Assembly (NCBI GenBank): GCA_039090855.1
Contig: CM077034.1
Span: forward strand, 230,767,005-230,831,004
Direction: 5' to 3'
Length of the DNA stretch: 64,000 bases
Source of the DNA: Macrothele yani
Taxonomy: Eukaryota; Arthropoda; Arachnida; Araneae; Macrothelidae
This document shows, in pieces, positions 33,357 through 42,839 of this stretch. The first letter of the stretch is position 1, and each line of letters opens with the position of its first letter. The position numbers and the translations under genes were made by a program. Below the pieces are notes generated by a model. The model did no database searches and was not told the origin of the DNA. It saw nothing but the letters and a program-made list of their open reading frames with translations.

Positions 33357-34234
33357 TATTTTTGACCTCATAATTGTGGAACCACACTTTTATAGCATTC
33401 GTTATCATGCGTTCTTTGGTTGTACAGTCCATTTTACCTAAACGTCTCTTCAAAATATTCCACGAGTTTTCTATGGGATTTAAGTCTGGTCAATTTCCAG
33501 GCCAATCAAGCAAATGAATTTGATTTTCCAGCTTGACCAATTTCGAATTGTGACATGGGGCCAAGTCATGTTGAAATGTCCCGTCAAAAGTTTGCAAGAA
33601 TGGAACAATCCTACGTTGTAATATTTCTACGTACTTGGCTGAATATCTTGAACAGGAACTAAGCTTCCAGTGCCATTTGATGTGAAAAAACCCCAAAACA
33701 TCTGTTTCAGAGGGTGTTTTACAGTTTGTTTGACATGCTCAGGTCTTAAGATGCTTCGTCTAACGACATTTGCTTGGTAACCCTGCACAAATAAATGAGT
33801 TTCATCACTGAAAATTACCTTTTTCCAGTCGTCAGCTGTCCATGATTTATATTTTTTGGCCCATGCTAAACGTTTCATCTTCATTTTCGCATTCAAATAT
33901 TGTTTTTTCTTGTTCTTCTTGCAAACTTCCAGAAACCTACGTCGTAAAGTTGAATCACTAACATCACAACCACTAGCCAGTAAATATCTTTGAAGGTCGG
34001 CGCTTGTTTACTATTTCTGATTAGATATTTATCGGTTCTTGGAGTTGTTTTTCATTTTCTTCCACATTTACCTCTCCTTTTTGGAGACGATGATCCAAAT
34101 GCATTGCATTGCGTAAGCAGTCTTGATACACTTGATTTGCCTACACCAACTGCAGAAGCGATATCTCTCACTGTCATAGAAGTGTGATCCTTCAGAGCAA
34201 TTAGTTTTGCACGCTTCCTTGGGGAAATATCCAT
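33357..34234 (-). pseudogene. Tc3-like transposase pseudogene (family F), main part
   Basis: The minus strand begins MDISPRKRAKLIALKDHTSM then VRDIASAVGVGKSSVSRLL, a Tc1/Tc3 helix-turn-helix. Shifted frames give CDVSDSTLRRRFLEVCKK, then a long open part: AWAKKYKSWTADDWKKVIFS with DETHLF (Asp 1), FQHDLAPCHNSK (Asp 2) and PDLNPIENSWNILKRRLG (Glu). A stop (TGA) replaces a Ser just before PDLNP, and there is a shift near 34060. The frame is cut by the family D Tc1 at 33357 and resumes at 30752. Confidence 0.87.
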
Positions 34235-34474
34235 TTTTCAATCAACGTACTCACAGAGAGCAGAAACTAACATCCACCTGTCCCAAACGAAAGCTCACAA
34301 CTGAAGCCGAAGTGCCTATTTCCTGTTTAAAACCGGTCAAACCACATTCTTACTATCAAGTTCTAACAGTCACAGCTGATAAAACTGGTTTACGTGGGTT
34401 TCCGACGTCAACTGGCTATCACATTACAATTCTGAGAATAAAATAGCTTGTCCCAATTAATTTGCACGGTATAG

Positions 34475-34984
34475 TAGGTACGCAGATTGCATTTTTAACA
34501 GATTTTTACATATCATTGTGTACAACTGTTCTTGTGCAGAAACGAGGTTTAAGATAGTTTTGAATGTTTAGCAAATTTTTACTTATAAGGTGTACAGTAT
34601 CCAGACTGGTTGCACAAGTCTCGTATCCCGCGAAATACCAGGAAGCTGTTTGGCACAGATTGACCTTGGAATCTACTACGCATGTCGTATCTTCTGCTCG
34701 GCTTGTTCTTTAACAGCAGTGCTTCACTGTAAGAAAAAAGTAGCGTAATACCACGGAAAATTTCTGAAAATAACGTGCGGCAAAGTTGCCTATAGGTGTC
34801 CGTGTTTTTTAGAAATTTCCGTTTTTAAAAGTGATCGTTTATTTTAACTTCCGTATTTTCACAGATTTTCCGTAGTTAGAAATTTCGTTTACTTCAGAGA
34901 AAAAAATCCAGTTCGGGTTTTTCCCTATTTACACTCAGATTCCGCAAAATCGACGACCCTGCGCTTTTTAGCCCTTACTCCAGC
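34475..34984. other. intron sequence without recognisable features
   Basis: AT-rich unique-looking sequence. I see no open frame, inverted repeat or tandem structure in it. Confidence 0.6.
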
Positions 34985-35075
34985 TAATCCTTCAGCTGCA
35001 GTTAGGATTGAACCCCCGTCATTTGATACGTAACACACGCCTTTAACCACTGAGCCACAAACGCTTAGAAATTCG
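34985..35075 (-). other. tRNA-like sequence (SINE head or tRNA relic)
   Basis: The minus strand has TGGCTCAGTGGTTAAAGGCG (A-box region) and GGGTTCAATCC (B box) at tRNA spacing, but the acceptor stem does not pair well. There is no second copy in the window, so whether it is a SINE head or a decayed tRNA cannot be decided. Confidence 0.45.
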
Positions 35076-35202
35076 ACTCATATTGAAAAAAGTCACCGAG
35101 CACCTCTTCAAAAGCAAGTGAACTGATCTGCTGCGTTGTTCAGATGCGCGGTGCAGCTGCAAACGGTATAAAAACAAGCCTGAACTTGACCGCGATCATA
35201 CG

Positions 35203-35345
35203 AGAGCCGCGGATGGCTTAATGGTTAGCGACTCAGACTATCGATGCAAGGTCCTCAGGTTCGAACCTGGGCTGATCTCTCAGAGATGGTGTAATTTACT
35301 AACAATCGCTGAATATCCGTCGTGCATCGGACGAACACGTTAAGT
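35203..35345 (+). mobile_element. tRNA-derived SINE, family 2
   Basis: The head reads GAGAGCCGCGGATGGCTTAA then TGGTTAGCG (A box) and CAGGTTCGAACCTGG (B box, with a perfect T stem). It is followed by GTGCATCGGACG and ACGTTAAG, the same downstream block as in the minus-strand copy at 11665-11836. Its 3' end is not clear. It lies immediately upstream of the 166-bp array. Confidence 0.6.
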
Positions 35346-35439
35346 GACGGCCTCCAGGCTGGACCCACTGGTTAAATGGGTATCCTTTCCTATGCCCCCT
35401 TCCCTGATATTCTCTCACCGCTCTGTGTGCAATATCGTA

Positions 35440-36110
35440 ATTGTACGGTGGCACCATCTACTGTACTGTAATCTCACTACAAACTGTTCTGTCAAAGTCG
35501 CTAGACTAGCTCTCATTCCTTCCGTTTCTGTGTCCTGCCCAAAAGGTGATCTCGCTGTAGGTGGCTGGGACCTAAACTCTACTCACTGTGGACGGAAGTC
35601 CTACAAGAAGACGGTGGCGCCATCTACTGTACTCTAATCTCACTACAAACTGTTCTGTCAAAGTCGCTAGACTTGCTCTCATTCCTTCCGTTTCTGTGTC
35701 CTGCCCAAAAGGCGATCTCGCTGTAGGTGGCTGGGACCTAAACTCAACTCACTGTGGACGGAAGTCCTACAAGAAGAAGGTGGCGCCATCTACTGTACTC
35801 TAATCTCACTACAAACTGTTCTGTCAAAGTCGCTAGACTTGCTCTCATTCCTTCCGTTTCTGTGTCCTGCCCAAAAGGCGATCTCGCTGTAGGTGGCTGG
35901 GACCTAAACTCAACTCACTGTGGACGGAAGTCCTACAAGAAGAAGGTGGCGCCATCTACTGTACTCTAATCTCACTACAAACTGTTCTGTCAAAGTCGCT
36001 AGACTTGCTCTCATTCCTTCCGTTTCTGTGTCCTGCCCAAAAGGCGATCTCGCTGTAGGTGGCTGGGACCTAAACTCTACTACCTGTGGACGGAAGTCCT
36101 ACAAGAAAAT
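35440..36110 (+). repeat. 166-bp tandem repeat, 4 copies
   Basis: The units begin GTGGCGCCATCTACTGTACT (anchors near 35588, 35754 and 35920, plus an earlier diverged copy near 35450) and end GACGGAAGTCCTACAAGAAG. The period is not a multiple of three and the short frames are chance. The last unit runs into the Tc1 at 36.1 kb, so the repeat may derive from that element's 5' region. I could not find the corresponding inverted repeat at its other end. Confidence 0.85.
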
Positions 36111-36161
36111 GACAAATACTACTAGTACCGCGATAATGCCGCACTGTGTGGTTGAGAGAAA

Positions 36162-37182
36162 ATGTCGCGGCGGGAGAGAACTGACTTTGAGAAAAGAAAG
36201 ATTGTTGGGTGTTATACTAGTGGGCTGTCCATAAGAGAAACCCACTGGCGTTTAAACATACCCAAGTCAACTGTTTTGGATGTACTGAATAAGTGGAAGA
36301 CACGTGAAGCAGGAAAACGCGCCTGCAGACCAAAGAAAATCAGTGATAGAGGACGTCGAAGCCTCAGGAGTGTCGTTACAGCTAATCGACGGAGTACTGC
36401 ACAAAACCTTAGTGTACAGGTGAGTAAAAATGCTGGAACCTCTGTATGTACACGTACCATTCGCAGAGAACTTCATTCCATGGGTTGCCGTGGTCGTGCG
36501 GCTGCTCATAAGCCTTTCATCTCCACTCGGAATGCTACTCGTCGTTTAGCATGGTGTAAAGAACATTTATCGTGGACCGTAGATCAATGGAAACGGGTCC
36601 TACGGACTGATGAATCCAGATACACGATCCATCAGTCTGATGGATCGTGTGTGGGTATGGCGGCAGCCTGTGAAAAGTTACTTACCACAGTGTACTATTC
36701 CTACGGTCAAGTTTGGGGCTGGCAGTGTACTCGTCTGGAGGTGTTTTTCGCGGTATGGTCCCGGCCTATTGGTTATCGTGGACAAACCTGTTAACCAGCA
36801 CGTCTACCTCGATATTCTGGACAATTATGCCCTACCAACTCTGTGGCAGTACTATGGAACCGGATCTTGTTGGTACCAGCGGGATAATGCACCGAACTAT
36901 AAGGCAAGGACTGTTACGGCGTGGTTTTACGATAATTCCGTATCGTGTGTGGACTGGCAAGCACAAAGCCCTGATCTTAATCCCATAGAGCACCTATGGG
37001 ATGAATTAGGGCGCCGCATAAGAAGTTTGGAACTAAGGCCTACTACTAAGCAACAGTTAGCAGCAGCATTATGTACTGAATGGAAGCACGTACTTATTAC
37101 TGTGTTCCAAAACATTGTCGAAAGCACGTCTCGAAGGGTCAGTGCATTCATTAAGGCAAAAGGTGAACCGACACCGAACTAA
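36162..37182 (+). pseudogene. Tc1 transposase (family E), single frameshift
   Basis: MSRRERTDFEKRKIVGCYTS, IRETHWRLNIPKSTVLDVL and RTIRRELHSMGCRGRAAAHK form the paired helix-turn-helix domain. LSWTVDQWKRVLRTDESRY carries the first Asp. About 36650 the frame shifts, and the second part begins VWVWRQPVKSYLPQC, with WYQRDNAPNYKARTV (Asp 2) and [18 protein letters not shown] (Glu), ending RVSAFIKAKGEPTPN with a stop. The spacing from the second Asp to Glu is that of Tc1 (DD34E type). Only the one shift prevents a protein of about 340 residues. Terminal inverted repeats were not located. Confidence 0.87.
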
Positions 37183-37399
37183 TAATGTATGTCAATAAAT
37201 GCTATGTTGTGTTTCTCTTCTAGATGTACGATGGCTTTAATCAATATAGTGTACACTGAAAAGCAATTGAATTAGAGACAGCTGGCGTTATGCAAATGTG
37301 GCGCTGTGGGCGGCCCTGTAAACGGAAACGACATGACGTATGCAGCGATCCGACAATGTAAGGAGTGATGCGACGGGAATCAGTAAAAGTCGAACGTAT

Positions 37400-37559
37400 A
37401 ACGAAGTAAATTTCTCCGTCATTTTTATCCGTGCCAGGATTCGAACCCGGATCCCTTCATTCCGGAATAAGTCACTCTACCAATTGAGCTACGCGGACGT
37501 TTTATTCTGATTCCTATCTGCCTTTATGTCGTGTGCGTCCTTCGGGCAGGTACGTCACA
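37400..37559 (-). mobile_element. tRNA-derived SINE, family 3 (tRNA-Arg-CCG-like)
   Basis: The minus strand carries CGCGTAGCTCAATTGGTAGA (A box), TTCCGGAA (Arg CCG-like loop) and GGGTTCGAATCC (B box), with the same flanking body as the copy at 16291-16445 (GCACACGACATAAAGGCAGA upstream, AAATTTACTTCGTTAT at the 3' end). A clear target duplication is not visible here. Confidence 0.7.
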
Positions 37560-37584
37560 TCTCCTGGTACGTTACAGACGCAGT

Positions 37585-38582
37585 ATGGGTAAGACGAAGG
37601 TTCTAAGCGCATTTGTTCGTGGGCAAATTGTCGGGGCCCGACGAATGGGTCACTCCATCTCGGAAGTCGTGCAGGCACTGGGATTTTCACGAGCCACTGT
37701 GTCACGGGTGCACCGTGAGTACATCGAATCAGGTAAAACCGTCCCTGCAAGGGACAATTGCCGTGGACAACAGCGTGTGGATGAGCGGGGTCATCGTCGG
37801 CTAGCTCGCATTGTAGCAACGGATACGCAGGCCACAGTGCAAGAAATCACTCTGCAATTTAACGCTGGTGCACAAAAACATGTAAGCAACCACACCATCC
37901 AGAACCATCTCCTCGCTATGGGGTACAGAAGCCATCGTCCCACGAGGGTACCGCTGCTGACCGCACATCACCGGGTGCAAAGATCAGCATGGGCGCGGGA
38001 ACATCGCCACTGGACCCTAGACATGTGGAAAAATGTTGCCTGGACTGATGAGTCGAGATTCACATTGGTACATGCGGATGGAAGGATAGGAGTACGGCGC
38101 AAACCGCATGAAGCGATGGATCCTTCTTGCCAACAGGGTACTCTTCAAGCTGGTAGGAGGTGGCATTCTCGTCTGGGGACTGTTTACGTGGACTGAAAGG
38201 GACCCCTGGTACGTGGGACATCGTCCCTCACAGGTCAACGTTACCGGGATATCCTGTACGACCATTTGCTCCCGTTTGTGCGTCTTCAACATCCCACTGG
38301 GGACCTCATCCTGCAACAAGACAATGCAGTTCCCGAATTGTATCCGAATGGTTGGATGAACACTCCAGCCACGTGACCTCGCTTCCTTGGCCAGCTAGGT
38401 CACCTGGCCTGGGATGCCATCGAGAGAGATGACCCCCTCCATCAAATCTTCGTGAACTGTGGGAGCTTGTTCAGGGGTCGTGGATCCGTATGGCTTCCCA
38501 ACGCTTCCTGTGTCTTGTCGAGTCCATGCCGAGACGAATCGCCGCCGTCATCAGGGTGAAAGGTGGTGCTACACGTTACTAG
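37585..38582 (+). pseudogene. Tc1 transposase pseudogene (family I)
   Basis: Starts MGKTKVLSAFVRGQIVGARR, with helix-turn-helix HSISEVVQALGFSRATVSRV and a second part VSNHTIQNHLLAMGYRSHRP. MWKNVAWTDESRFTLVHADG holds the first Asp. After about 38130 the frame shifts more than once: LVGGGILVWGLF, then LILQQDNAVPELYP (Asp 2), then LPWPARSPGLG in place of the usual SPDLNPIEH, so the Glu region is damaged. The C-terminus ELVQGSWIRMASQRFLCLVE then GGATRY and stop lies in the first 192-bp repeat unit. Confidence 0.83.
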
Positions 38583-39957
38583 ACAGGTATCTCTAATTCA
38601 ATTGCTCCTCAGTTAAACTGACAGTGAACTCCATGAAATCTTCGTGAACTGTGGGAGCTTGTTCAGGGGTCGTGGATCCGTATGGCTTCCCAACGCTTCC
38701 TGTGTCTTGTCGAGTCCATGCCGAGACGAATCGCCGCCGTCATCAGGGTGAAAGGTGGTGCTACACGTTACTAGACAGGTATCTCTAATTCAATTGCTCC
38801 TCAGTTAAACTGACAGTGAACTCCATGAAATCTTCGTGAACTGTGGGAGCTTGTTCAGGGGTCGTGGATCCGTATGGCTTCCCAACGCTTCCTGTGTCTT
38901 GTCGAGTCCATGCCGAGGCGAATCGCCGCCGTCATCAGGGCGAAAGGTGGTGCTACACGTTACTAGACAGGTATCTCTAATTCAATTGCTCTTCAGTTAA
39001 ACTGACAGTGAACTCCATGAAATCTTCGTGAACTGTGGGAGCTTGTTCAGGGGTTGTGGATCCGTATGGCTTCCCAACGCTTCCGGTGTCTTGTCGAGTC
39101 CATGCCGAGACGAATCGCCGCCGTCATCAGGGCGAAAGGTGGTGCTACACGTTACTAGACAGGTATCTCTAATTCAATTGCTCTTCAGTTGAACTGACAG
39201 TGAACTCCATGAAATCTTCGTGAACTGTGGGAGCTTGTTCAGGGGTTGTGGATCCGTATGGCTTCCCAACGCTTCCGGTGTCTTGTCGAGTCCATGCCGA
39301 GGCGAATCGCCGCCGTCATCAGGGTGAAAGGTGGTGCTACACGTTACTAGACAGGTATCTCTAATTCAATTGCTCCTCAGTTAAACTGACAGTGAACTCC
39401 ATCAAATCTTCGTGAGCTGTGGGAGCTTGTTGAGGGGTCGTGGATCCGTATGGCTTCCCAACGCTTCCTGTGTCTTGTCGAGTCCATGCCGAGACGAATC
39501 GCCGCCGTCATCAGGGTGAAAGGTGGTGCTACACGTTACTAGACAGGTATCTCTAATTCAATTGCTCCTCAGTTAAACTGACAGTGAACTCCATGAAATC
39601 TTCGTGAACTGTGGGAGCTTGTTCAGGGGTCGTGGATCCGTATGGCTTCCCAACGCTTCCTGTGTCTTGTCGAGTCCATGCCGAGGCGAATCGCCGCCGT
39701 CATCAGGGCGAAAGGTGGTGCTACACGTTACTAGACAGGTATCTCTAATTCAATTGCTCTTCAGTTAAACTGACAGTGAACTCCATGAAATCTTCGTGAA
39801 CTGTGGGAGCTTGTTCAGGGGTTGTGGATCCGTATGGCTTCCCAACGCTTCCGGTGTCTTGTCGAGTCCATGCCGAGACGAATCGCCGCCGTCATCAGGG
39901 CGAAAGGTGGTGCTACACGTTACTAGACAGGTATCTCTAATTCAATTGCTCTTCAGT
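38444..39957 (+). repeat. 192-bp tandem repeat of a Tc1 3' end (8 copies)
   Basis: AAATCTTCGTGAACTGTGGG recurs at 38444, 38636, 38828 and so on. Each unit holds the last ~45 codons of the transposase (LVESMPRRIAAVI to GGATRY stop) plus the 3' untranslated region and the inner terminal repeat GTATCTCTAATTCAATTGCT. Only the last copy continues into the true element end. Paired variants (GTCGTGG/GTTGTGG, CCTGTGTC/CCGGTGTC) alternate in blocks of two or three units, suggesting multi-unit duplication. The layout matches the 297-bp array of family D. Confidence 0.93.
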
Positions 39958-40012
39958 GTATATCGGAATGACAAAGCGACCCTTGGATGAAAGATGTAAA
40001 GAACACGCCCGA

Positions 40013-40104
40013 AATGCATGACTTCTATGGCGAGGAGGACTGTATTCTGTATGTCAACCAGGACATACAGAATACAGTCCTCCTCGCCATAGAAGTCATG
40101 CATT
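40013..40104. repeat. perfect fold-back hairpin, 43-bp arms, 6-nt loop
   Basis: AATGCATGACTTCTATGGCG onward to GTATGTC (40013-40055), loop AACCAG, and then the exact reverse complement to 40104. It lies about 50 bp beyond the right end of the family I Tc1. Confidence 0.93.
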
Positions 40105-40555
40105 GCTCGGCCGCTCCTGTATGGAATAGTATGAGAATTGCCCCCTTGCACGAACTTTAAAGAAACTGACATCAGGGAAACAGTCAAAATCCTTTCCAGC
40201 AAACTGACATGCAATAACATGGTCTGTATGAATCTACCAATGGTTTGGTATGCGTTGTTAAAAGATGGAAACACATCGCGGCACACCGCATAATTGCGTG
40301 ATAAGAACTTACGTAGCACTGCTTCATAACATTGGTCGTGATGTCGCCCACGTTATTTTTCAAACATCATCTTTATTTCCTATGTGTTCTAATTTCCCGC
40401 ATTTTATGTCTACATTTCCTCGAGAAAGCTCCCCCGCCCCCCTCCAATGGAGTGTGAAAGCTCGGCGAATCTTTATACGAACGTACACCACGAAAACAAA
40501 CGGATTTCCCACGCTATAAGCGTGCCTTGCGTATCCAAAAAAATATTAATATTTA
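40105..40555. other. intron sequence without recognisable features
   Basis: A minus-strand frame of ~125 codons overlaps the hairpin and this stretch, but it has no recognisable motif and I do not call it. Nothing else is evident. Confidence 0.5.
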
Positions 40556-40721
40556 CAAATTTTGAAGATGACAATCCGATTTTTGGCGTAAATGTGACAA
40601 GGATGGTAAGTCAGATAATATCCGAAAACGTGAAAATTTTGAAAGTTTTCCGATATTATCTGACTTACCATCCTTGTCACATTTACGCCAAAAATCGGAT
40701 TGTCATCTTCAAAATTTGTGT
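40556..40721. repeat. fold-back hairpin, about 73-bp arms
   Basis: CAAATTTTGAAGATGACAAT through AAGTCAGATAATATC is followed, after a short A+T-rich loop, by its near-exact reverse complement (40649-40721). The right arm is the same sequence as part of each 330-bp unit at 42.8-44.8 kb (ACCATCCTTGTCACATTTAC, GATTGTCATCTTCAAAATTT). This hairpin therefore belongs to the same repeat family. Confidence 0.9.
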
Positions 40722-40725
40722 TATA

Positions 40726-42022
40726 CACAGAGCGTCAAAGAATTTTTAAGACTGGCGCTAGATTTCAGCCTACGGTGGCACCACCAGTGTAATCGCGAAT
40801 GCGTTATAAACCGTGACCGTCTGCTTGCTTTCTGCCAAAAGTACTGCGCAGTTGTTAAAGTAACTCAAACGAAACGGCCGTTCATTAGAGAAGTCAAATT
40901 TTTTTCATGTTCAATTATTAAGATGGAACAAAGGGCTGTTATTAAATTTAACGCAAAACTTGGTAAAAGTGCCTACGTACCAAATGATGAAACAAGTTTA
41001 CGGTGAGTTTTGTTTAAGTAGATCAAATGTTTTCCTGTGGCACAAACGTTTTTTGGACGCTAGAAGATGATAAGCATACCGGAAGACCAAGTTCATCTAG
41101 GACACCTGAGATTATTGAAAAAGTGCGTGATTTCGTGGCAAACAATCGATGTGCGTCACTAAGAATGATGGAAGAGTCTTTAAACATCAACAAAGAAACG
41201 ATTCGAACCATCCTGCATGAAGATTTGGGCAAAACAAAAGTCTGTGCTAAATTTGTTCCACACACGTTAACCAATGAACAAAAATCAAGGAGAAGTGCAC
41301 ATTGCAGAGACATCATTTCAGCCGCTGAAAATGATCCAAACTTCTTAAAATCGATTGTTACAGGTGATGAAACATGGTGCTTTCAATATGATCCTGAAAC
41401 AAAGCGACAAAGTGCGGAATGGAAGTCAAAAAACTCGCCACAAGCCAAAAAAACAAGAAAATCTCCATCGAAAATCAAAACAATGCTCATTACATTCTTC
41501 GATAGTAAGGGTATTATCCACAAAGAATTTGTTCCAAGTGGACAAACAATTACTGGTGAGTTTTATTTAAATGTTTTGAGGCGTTTGATGGGCAGAATTC
41601 GTCGCATTCGTCCAGAATATCGGGATGAAAACAGTTGGTGTTTGTTGCACGATAATGCACCCAGTCACATCTCACTTCTTGTTTGTAGATTTTTGGCGAA
41701 AAATAACGTCTGTGTGTTGAATCATCCACCGTATTTGCCTGATTTAGCAGCCTGCGACTTTTCTGTATTCCCAAAACTTAAAATGACGTTAAAAGGGTGT
41801 TATTTTGATGATATTTCGACCATACAAACAGCTTCGACGCGTGCTTTGGAGGCAATTCCGCAAAGTGAACTGGAACAGGCATTCGAATCATTATTAAATC
41901 GCTGTAACAAGTGTATTGAAGCCGGAGGGACTTATTTTGAATAACAAACCAAAACAAATTATAATTTCTTGTTTCTATTTCATTTTACAGACCCAGTCTC
42001 AAAAATTCTTTGACGCCCTATA
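40726..42022 (+). mobile_element. mariner element inserted in the hairpin/330-bp repeat family
   Basis: The inverted ends contain GCGTCAAAGAATTTTTAAGA (left) and, read inward from the right, GCGTCAAAGAATTTTTGAGA. TA lies on both sides (40724-40725, 42023-42024). The flanks TTCAAAATTTGTGTTATA and TATGGCGTAATCCCG are contiguous in the 330-bp units (ATTTGTATTATATGGCG), which gives the empty site and proves the insertion. Length is about 1.3 kb, normal for mariner. Confidence 0.93.
40923..41944 (+). pseudogene. mariner transposase, N-terminal frameshifts, catalytic domain intact
   Basis: The start MEQRAVIKFNAKLGKSA is in one frame. YQMMKQVYGEFCLSRSNVFL and WHKRFLDARR are in a second. From about 41060 the frame is open to the stop: EDDKHTGRPSSSRTPEIIEK, KSIVTGDETWCFQYDPETKR (Asp 1), WCLLHDNAPSHISLL (Asp 2), then 34 residues to DFSVFPKLKMTLKG (Asp 3), ending KCIEAGGTYFE. 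That is the DD34D signature of mariner. YLPDLAACDFSV replaces the usual YSPDLAPCDYFL. Two small shifts in the first ~60 codons inactivate the DNA-binding domain. The rest is remarkably well kept. Confidence 0.92.
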
Positions 42023-42065
42023 TATGGCGTAATCCCGTATTTCTTTCATGATTTATCTGCCAATA

Positions 42066-42835
42066 ACGGGATTATCATCATTGTCAAGCATTATCAATCC
42101 ACTGCTGGACGAAAGTCTCCCCAAGTTTCCTCCACAACGGTCTGTCTTGTGCCAGTCTCCTCCATGTCACTCCCACATACTTTCGAATTTCATCCACCCA
42201 TCTCCCATGTGGGCTTCTTCTGGGTCTTTTCATGTCCCTTGGAATCCAATCTAAAATTTCGGCTGTCCATCGATGGTCTGTCCTTCTGGCAGTATGTCCA
42301 GCCCATTGTCATTTCAAGGATTTAACTCTGATCATGATGTCTTGTCATTTTTCGGATCCACGAGTTCTTATCTCTCCTGGTTACACCAAGCATGCACCTC
42401 TCCATGTTGCTTTGAGTTGTCTGCAGCCTTTGTATGTCTCTTTTAGTTAAGGTCCACGTCTCTGCACCATACGTAAGCACTGGAAGGATGCATTGATCAA
42501 ACACTTTTCTTTTAAGACATAATGGCATATTGCTCTTGAAAATTATGCTGTTTCTTCCAAAAGCTCTCCAGGCAAGTTTTGTACGCTGATTAATTTCTTC
42601 ATCAATGTGACCCTCACTTGATATCTGCTGTCCAAGATAAACGTCCGTTTCTGTTATCTCCAGCTTTTCTCCATCAATCGATAAATCTTCATTTCTTGTA
42701 AAAGCATTGAACATCACTTTTGTCTTCTGAAAGTTCATTTTTAATCCCACTTCTTTACTCTTGTCAGCAAGTTCCTGGATCATACTCTGCAGCTCTGATG
42801 GGGTAGTTGCAAAAATGACTACGTCATCAGCGAAT
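42066..42835 (-). mobile_element. RTE-type LINE, short 3' copy
   Basis: It contains the same 3' end as 29626-30639 (ATCATCATTGTCAAGCATTA at the left edge) and the C-terminal coding part on the minus strand (KMNFQKTKVMFNAFTRNEDL, TYGAETWTLTKRDIQRLQTT). There is a small deletion near 42345 that ends the frame early, and the copy stops near the ADDVV region. It lies inside the 330-bp repeat family. A clean target duplication is not visible. Confidence 0.88.
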
Positions 42836-42839
42836 AGGA

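Larger units (their letters stand above)
29541..34474 (-). mobile_element. Tc3-like element (family F) split by an RTE LINE and a Tc1 element
   Basis: The left end CTATACTTTGCAAATTAATT (TA at 29539-29540) and the right end, read inward, CTATACCGTGCAAATTAATT (TA at 34475-34476) form an inverted pair almost 5 kb apart. Inside are an RTE insertion (29626-30639) and a complete Tc1 (30753-33356). Excising both leaves an element of about 1.3 kb with one transposase in minus orientation. It sits in the second intron of the acyltransferase gene. Confidence 0.85.
37254..39958 (+). mobile_element. Tc1 element (family I) with eight tandem copies of its 3' end
   Basis: The left end CACTGAAAAGCAATTGAATT (TA at 37252-37253) pairs with the right end, read inward, CACTGAAGAGCAATTGAATT (TA at 39959-39960). 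The element measures 2.7 kb because a 192-bp 3' segment is tandemly repeated. A family 3 SINE is inserted between the left end and the transposase start. Confidence 0.9.

Noticed and set aside
40013..40104. MicroRNA precursor
   Set aside because: A perfect 43-bp arm pairing without bulges is unlike animal microRNA precursors and more like a recent inverted duplication.
39942..40319. 125-codon minus-strand frame
   Set aside because: It crosses the perfect hairpin and the end of a Tc1. No motif or codon pattern supports it.
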